From Gonocerus acuteangulatus (lineage: Eukaryota > Arthropoda > Insecta > Hemiptera > Coreidae), in assembly GCA_946811695.1 (NCBI GenBank), contig OX328124.1:99501717-99565716 (forward strand): a stretch of 64,000 nucleotides of DNA, written 5' to 3'. Each line of letters starts with the position of its first letter. Position 1 is the first letter of the stretch. Positions 58,576-64,000 of this stretch are shown in pieces. A program made the position numbers and the translations under genes. The notes under the pieces were generated by a model. That model worked only from the letters and a program-made list of their open reading frames with translations. It did no database searches and was not told where the DNA came from.

Positions 58576-59109
58576 TAGTTCCATAAACAGATTCGATAAA
58601 AAACTATTTTAAGCCTACAAAAGTTTTTGTGAGCTCTTGGATATACCGATGAAATTTATATCTCAGCAAGCTGTCTTTCAGAATTAGTCAATCATGAATT
58701 TAGAACTGAATAAGATTAAATTAAAATAACGAACCAATTTTGTGTAATTAGTATAATAAGCTGGTTGGTTTATACCTTTATCTTATGAAAGATAAGGAAT
58801 CCATTTTTTTTCGAAAGAATATTTATGGAACGAATGACTGATAAGAGGCTAATACTTATATTAAAATACTTATCGACATTTTAATCGCCCTCGGAAAATA
58901 AGCGGAAGATAAAAAAAGGAGTATGCAGCTATCTGAACCTCCCCCCTAGGAGTTGCTGCCCTTTAATGTAGTCTAATGTTCTGGGAGCTAAAATGGCCGT
59001 TCCACATTGTTCAAGCTTTATCGAGGACCATGTTAAAGGGGCAAACCGGAGAGATATAAAATAAAATGAAGGAGGAATTAGAGAGAGATAGGAAAATAAA
59101 ATAAAAGAT
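58576..59109. other. No gene seen
   Basis: AT-rich, then purine-rich approaching the (GA)n tract. Confidence 0.5.
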
Positions 59110-59362
<253 letters not shown>

Positions 59363-59449
59363 AGGGAGATAAGTACGGGAAGGAGGACACGCTATCCGTC
59401 AGCCGTTCTTCCTACCCTCATATGCAGTACACTCCGGTCAAAACATATC

Positions 59450-59452
<3 letters not shown>

Positions 59453-59502
<50 letters not shown>
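59453..59502. repeat. (TC)n microsatellite
   Basis: Pure TC repeat of 50 bases, in opposite strand sense to the (GA)n tract 90 bases upstream. Confidence 0.98.
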
Positions 59503-59505
<3 letters not shown>

Positions 59506-59761
59506 CTTTCCGACTCACTATTTCTCTATCTCCCTTTCTCTCCCCCACTCTCTAATTATTAAAGTTTGCAACATGAATCATGGTCCATTTGTCTTTCGAG
59601 GGTTAAAATATAGAAATTTCCAAATCGGTTTTGATGAAAATGGTTATTATAATTATTCAACATTTAATATAGACAAAACATCCAATTATATTCATATTAG
59701 GCAGTTAGAATAAACAAGCTCTCAGAAACACCTGTGTTTATCAGTTACCGAATTAATACAA

Positions 59762-60253
59762 TAGGGTTACCCAAAAGTAATCAACATTTGATAAGATGTA
59801 TTTTGGTATTAATACTACAGTAATCTTTGAGGAGTAAATAATCATACCATCATAATTTAATTTAGTATTAAGTTGTTCAGTGCCTTGATAGAGTATGGCG
59901 GGGTTCTTACATTCTGAAGAGCCCCACTGCATGTTTCTTCAGTTAATGCGGAAATTAAGGCGACAGCTGCGACTTGAAGTTTGTGGTGACGTGTTGACTG
60001 TAAACAAATACCGAATTTGGTACAGGAGCTTTGCCGAGGGTGATTTTGACCAGACAGACCATCCTCGAAGCGGTAGACCTAAACAGTGTGACCACGATTT
60101 CTTTAAGACCCTAGAGGAATCTCATCTCCAATAACAACCCCTAAAACGACTTTGTCCACCAGGAAGGTGTTGCTGTGTGTGTGGTGGGACGTCCGAGGCA
60201 AATAAAATTAATCCCAAAGTAAAAATGTTGATTACTTTTGGGTACCCCTGTTA
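59762..60253 (+). mobile_element. Internally deleted mariner element
   Basis: Ends are imperfect inverted repeats: GGGTTACCCAAAAGTAATCAACATTT at the left and, as reverse complement, GGGGTACCCAAAAGTAATCAACATTT at the right, next to TA on both sides. The interior joins the N-terminal part of a mariner transposase directly to a short piece around its first catalytic Asp, so most of the gene is deleted. It could only move if supplied with transposase in trans. Confidence 0.85.
59895..60205 (+). pseudogene. mariner transposase remnant
   Basis: The frame from 59895 includes VCGDVLTVNKYRIWYRSFAE then GDFDQTDHPRSGRPKQCDHD, the helix-turn-helix and GDFDxxDxPRSGRP linker of mariner transposases. After a stop at 60134, RKVLLCVWWDVRG appears at about 60160-60200, corresponding to the region of the first catalytic Asp (LLCVWWDWKG). 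Everything between, and the rest of the DDD domain, is missing. Confidence 0.85.
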
Positions 60254-60677
60254 TGTGTCACTCATTGGATAGCTTCCACAGAAAAGATGAACTCCCTTTA
60301 CATGTGGACTTATGTGGGGTAGTTTTTAGATAAGAATCGAAAATAATGACGTCCAATGTAAATCTTTATGGGATCTTCTTGAGCCCCACGAGCAGCTAAG
60401 AGCTATTTTGATTTCTCAACAATATCCAATTTAATGAAGCCGAATTGAGGGGCTAATAGATTTTCAAAGAGATCAAAATCATTCCTTTCGTCTTTTTACT
60501 CCAAGAATTTGGATCGCGAGAGTGGGCAATCTTTTGGGAATCCTAAAGAACCATCAATTTATACATACGGAACAATTTGTGTTGTTGTCAGGACATGATG
60601 TAACAATGCGGGAGACATTGAAGTGTCAATATCGTGCAACGCTCCCAGCAAGATAGCTGTAAGGAAAGCACATAACT
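60254..60677. other. No gene seen
   Basis: No recognisable frame; mixed AT-rich sequence. Confidence 0.5.
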
Positions 60678-60815
60678 TTTTTTATTTTTTAACGGCGCAT
60701 CGACAAATCTGGGCCATTAGCGCCGACATCCAGGGTGCAGCGAGAAATTTTCTCAACGAGTCCTGAGATGAGAAAATTCCTGTCGCCGGTGGGATCAAGC
60801 TCATGAGACTCGTGA
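60678..60815 (-). mobile_element. SINE-A copy, head truncated at the B box
   Basis: Minus strand: GAGCTTGATCCCACC (B-box position), GGCGACAGGAATTTTCTCATCTCAGGACTCGTTGAGAAAATTTCTCGC, GGATGTCGGCGCTAATGGCCCAGATTTGTCGATGCGCCGTT, and a poly-A tail (poly-T on the plus strand at about 60678-60690). It is the best copy for the family body and 3' end. Confidence 0.9.
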
Positions 60816-63517
60816 TTTCTGTGTTTCTTTATAACAAAATGTGTTATAAAAATATTTCAAGATAATAGGTAGTAAGTAATTAAAAAAAAAAAAATACAGG
60901 AATTTTACAAAGACAACTACAATAGCAAGAGGGAAAGTGTTAAATTAACTTCCATTTCTGGTTATTTTGTTATTAATATATCTGACTTGCTTAAATTAGA
61001 TACTTTTAATTTATCCCTGAAATCTTTGGAAATACTATACCTATACATTTAGTGTAGGTCTATTGATATAATTTAGCCAAGCTATAGACCAATATAGACA
61101 AAGAAATAAAATTGATGTTAAGTTAAAGAAGTATAAACGAAAATAAAAGTTTTATTCTACAAAATATCATTTATTATTGACGATATTTCTACAATTCAGT
61201 AGAATAATCCTCATAATCTAACGCTGAATAGGAAAATAAAACTTCATGAATTATTTAAAAGCAGTTTTTTTTTTTTTTTTTGTTTTTTTTTCAGAGGATT
61301 AGAGTCATAAAAGGATAGTGAATCCAATCATTCTATGATTCATGTCAGAGTTGATTGTATAGTGCGGGTAATTAAACCTGCTGGTGATGCGGGAAGTATC
61401 TAAGCATAAGTACCCTGGACTTACAATAGAATGTCATTCTCTTATTAGGATCAGAATGTGAGTAAATAGGAGCTTTAGTAGTACAGTCATGTGAATAAAA
61501 TTGAATAGAATGACACCTCTTTTTCTTTTTTTTTAATCATAAAATTTGTTTACACAGTGGTGAGATAAATGAATGATATATTGATTTTCAAAGAACGACC
61601 AAATTGTATCTTTAAAATATATAAGCTGATGTGTTTCTGTCATAGAATTTGTAGATGAAAAAGCACAGATGCATTCCTGGCAAAATATTCTGCGCTTAAT
61701 AGTTACAAGCGCTGCAGAAATAAGCTGGAAAATAAATACTTTTAAGTTGTTCTTTTTTTGTGTCAGTGAGGATTGTAGAGCATTTGTTCCTTTTGTCGAG
61801 TACAGATTTTGCAGCCAAATATTTCGAAGGTACATGAATTTCATGGAGTACTAATATCTTTCTGATGATGGTTGGAGCGTGTGATTTCCTGTGAGCTGGT
61901 AGAATTTGTTCTATCCTTATAAACTATATTTGATGATCCGACGGCTGCTTGAATACTTCGTCCTAAATGTCTGAATTATTATATTAAGTATGTAAAAAAG
62001 TTCAAATTTGTCTTTGCATTTACCACATTGAGATTAGCGAATCTATGAGAAGAAATTATTGAGACACTGGTACCTAGGTAAAAAGAACACGTTTTTAGCC
62101 ATGGTTGCTGGTGTTAATCATGATTTTCTTATTCTAAAAGAAAAAAAATCGATTGAGGTTTTCTTGGGGATATTCATGATGATTTTGTAAAAATATGAGG
62201 CGTCTGCTCTAGTTGAGTAAATATAAGTGGCAACATTTCAGATGATTATTATAAAATTACATTAGGTCACAAATGTAATTTTATGATTAAGTTCCTCCCT
62301 TTCAAAAGGAGATGTTTAATTTTGGTGCTCCAGAAATACAGTTCGTCAATTTGAGTTAGTCGTGTTATCTGGCTAAATATACTGTTTATCTATTGTTCCC
62401 ATTTATTTCAACTAGATGTGTTTTATCTCATTAATTCCTTAATAATTGTTACAGAATATCGATAATTTTGTTTTTGATGTTTAACTGAAAGTGCATATCA
62501 GCCCAGTGAGTTGGGTGATAAGAGGGGGCAAGCTAATTTTTGGGGGATTATCTTCTGCACAAATTAAAAAACAATCCTCAAGACGAAGAAATTGACCTAT
62601 TTTTACTTGTAAATTCTTTTGAAAGCTTGAATAGGTACCTTCATTTAATGACTTGTCGCCAATACCTTCAATTGCTACATTTTAATGCATAAACTGTCGG
62701 ACCTATTTAAATGAAATTTGGTAGGTTTTAAGCTGCTGACAAAATGATATAAAAATATCTATTATTTACGCTTTTTTCATGCTTATTAACTACATTGAAA
62801 ATCTGAAAGTAAGTTTTAACATTTTTTAAATTCATTAAGAATCTTTTGATGCCTCGTAAAGGTCTCTAGTGTAAATACTTACGGAGTAAAACGTATTTTT
62901 TATATGTAAAAAAAAAATATGTTCCGAGAATTTTCAATGTACACATTCCTCAATAACTGTTATTTGAGTTGTTCCGAAGCTTTTCCTGCCAAAATTAGCA
63001 TCCTCCCCCCCCCCCATTCAAGCAATTACGTTTTGACAAATGCATCCTAGACTATAGTGTGACAGAAACACTAATAATGGTGTTAATTACCTCAAAGGTT
63101 GACACGACTTAAATCCAACTAAAAATTGATAAAACCTCGGATCTACAATTAGCTAAAGGATTCGTGAAAATTGCGTAGTTAAGACAATTGAGGACCTTGA
63201 AGAGATAGGGCGAATCTGAAAAATCGATTTTTTAATTTTTTTTTTTTTGTGAGTCAGAAAGATGTAGGTAACACATAGCTTCGTCTTGTTTCTCTGGTCC
63301 CAGAAATCACTCCAATTATAATTAAAACATTGAATTTCAATAGCATACTTTTTCAATCAGATTTATGAATCACAGAGTGAGCATTCGCCTTTAATATCCT
63401 GAAGCACTTTCAGAACTCAGACTTCGATTTCCCAACATCCGGATTTCGTGAATCACCCTTTCTCTTCCACGGGCCTAAAATGACAAACGATTTCTTATAT
63501 TTTTTAAACTCTTGCGC
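60816..63517. other. No gene seen; AT-rich
   Basis: Long AT-rich stretch with T and A runs and a C run near 63006. Frames at 61533-61854 overlap on both strands and show no known motif. Confidence 0.5.
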
Positions 63518-63612
63518 CTTGCTAAGATATTATGAGTTGTCGATGTGATAAAGAATCAGGGAAAAGTTGGGATTCCGCTAAGGAAACATCAATATGATTT
63601 TTGTAAAAATCT

Positions 63613-63663
63613 GTATTAAGGACGTTTCGGCTACTCTTTGGTAGCCTTCGTCAGCTAAAATAC
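63613..63663 (-). ncRNA. Hammerhead ribozyme-like motif, minus strand
   Basis: Minus strand order: GTATTTTAG (stem I 5'), CTGACGA (63654-63648), one extra A, GGCTAC and GTAGCC (6-bp stem II, loop CAAAGA), GAAA, CGTC, then CTTAATAC (stem I 3'). In stem I, GTATT pairs with AATAC and AG with CT, with a small internal loop. Stem III is just AC/GT with no loop, as in minimal hammerheads that work better as dimers. The extra A before stem II departs from the consensus, although a natural hammerhead with such an insertion is known. Confidence 0.55.
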
Positions 63664-63695
63664 GAAGGCAAGAAAACAAAAGCGTTCTTGTTTTT

Positions 63696-63746
63696 GTAAT
63701 TTAGCTGACGAAGGCTACCAAAGAGTAGCCGAAACGTCCTTAATAC
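63696..63746 (+). ncRNA. Hammerhead ribozyme-like motif, plus strand
   Basis: Same layout as 63613-63663 on the other strand: GTAATTTAG, CTGACGA (63705-63711), an extra A, GGCTAC (63713-63718) and GTAGCC (63725-63730), GAAA (63731-63734), CGTC, CTTAATAC. Stem I forms with one bulged A and one U-U mismatch. The invariant CUGANGA and GAAA boxes and a GUC cleavage triplet are intact. Confidence 0.55.
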
Positions 63747-63822
63747 AGATTTTTACAACAATCGTATGGATGTTTCCTTAGCGGAATCCCAACTATTCCC
63801 TGATTGCTTGCTAAGATATTAT

Positions 63823-64000
63823 TCTAAAATATGTCTCTTTATCGCACCATGAAATAATGAGATTGAAAATAAAATAGGAAAAATTCTGAAAAAAACAAAA
63901 CCGAATTTTTAGATATTCGTTAGTTTTCCACGCGCCCATCGATATAAATAAAGGATATGCCTTCTTGAAATCAGAGGCATTCTAAAAATGAAGTGTTCCG
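63823..64000. other. No gene seen
   Basis: AT-rich window end without a recognised feature. Confidence 0.5.

Larger units (their letters stand above)
63534..63806. mobile_element. 273-bp inverted-repeat unit with 16-bp TSD and two hammerhead-like motifs
   Basis: The unit is bracketed by a perfect 16-bp direct repeat CTTGCTAAGATATTAT (63518-63533 and 63807-63822), read as a TSD. The left arm (about 63552-63663) and right arm (about 63696-63806) are inverted copies with only a few differences, around a 30-base spacer. Each arm holds one hammerhead-like motif. Long TSDs of variable length are typical of retroelements. Penelope-like elements are known to carry hammerheads in terminal repeats and to insert with inverted partial copies, so this could be such a terminal-repeat fragment; no coding part is present to prove it. 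Confidence 0.7.

Overview
This is an AT-rich, repeat-rich stretch of animal nuclear DNA, almost certainly from an insect. The single clear host gene is four-jointed, and the transposon relics (R2-like, RTE-like, Jockey/CR1-like, Tc1, mariner, hAT) and tRNA-derived SINEs fit an insect genome. A hemimetabolous insect, perhaps a hemipteran, is my guess from general character only. There are no bacterial operons, CRISPR arrays or rRNA genes, and no tRNA gene that looks intact.

Layout. 1-10 kb: a nested minisatellite, a 264-bp MITE with an 8-bp target-site duplication (TSD) and its sister copy, and a composite repeat (4798-6090) built from 350-bp tandem units plus an (AT)n tract and a GC-rich terminal hairpin. 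12-16.4 kb: SINE copies and a second, inverted and longer copy of the composite repeat with four tandem units. 16.4-31 kb: a mostly empty AT-rich desert with LINE 3' relics, SINEs, microsatellites and an inverted-repeat element. 31-37 kb: a 369-bp palindromic hAT MITE with a perfect TSD, a third composite-repeat copy, a hAT-like insertion whose empty site is preserved at 40.3 kb, and a LINE 3' fragment. 41.2-42.3 kb: the intact, intronless four-jointed gene, a Golgi kinase of the Fat/Dachsous polarity pathway. 44-50.4 kb: SINE, RTE relic, SINE, then a decayed R2-like retrotransposon on the minus strand, interrupted by a SINE and beginning with a segment that resembles the kinesin-13 N-terminal domain. 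50.9-54.2 kb: a Tc1-like transposon split by a 2,144-bp foldback hAT element. 55-60 kb: LINE with RNase H, long (TA)n and (GA)n tracts, and an internally deleted mariner. 63.5-63.8 kb: a 273-bp inverted-repeat unit with a 16-bp TSD whose two arms each carry a hammerhead-ribozyme-like motif.

The most interesting structures are the paired hammerhead-like motifs at the right end, with probable degenerate relatives scattered through the window; the kinesin-13-like module on the R2-like element; and the nested transposon stacks, whose order can be read from their TSDs. Apart from four-jointed I could not support any host protein-coding gene. Parts of introns or distal exons of larger genes may lie here unrecognised.
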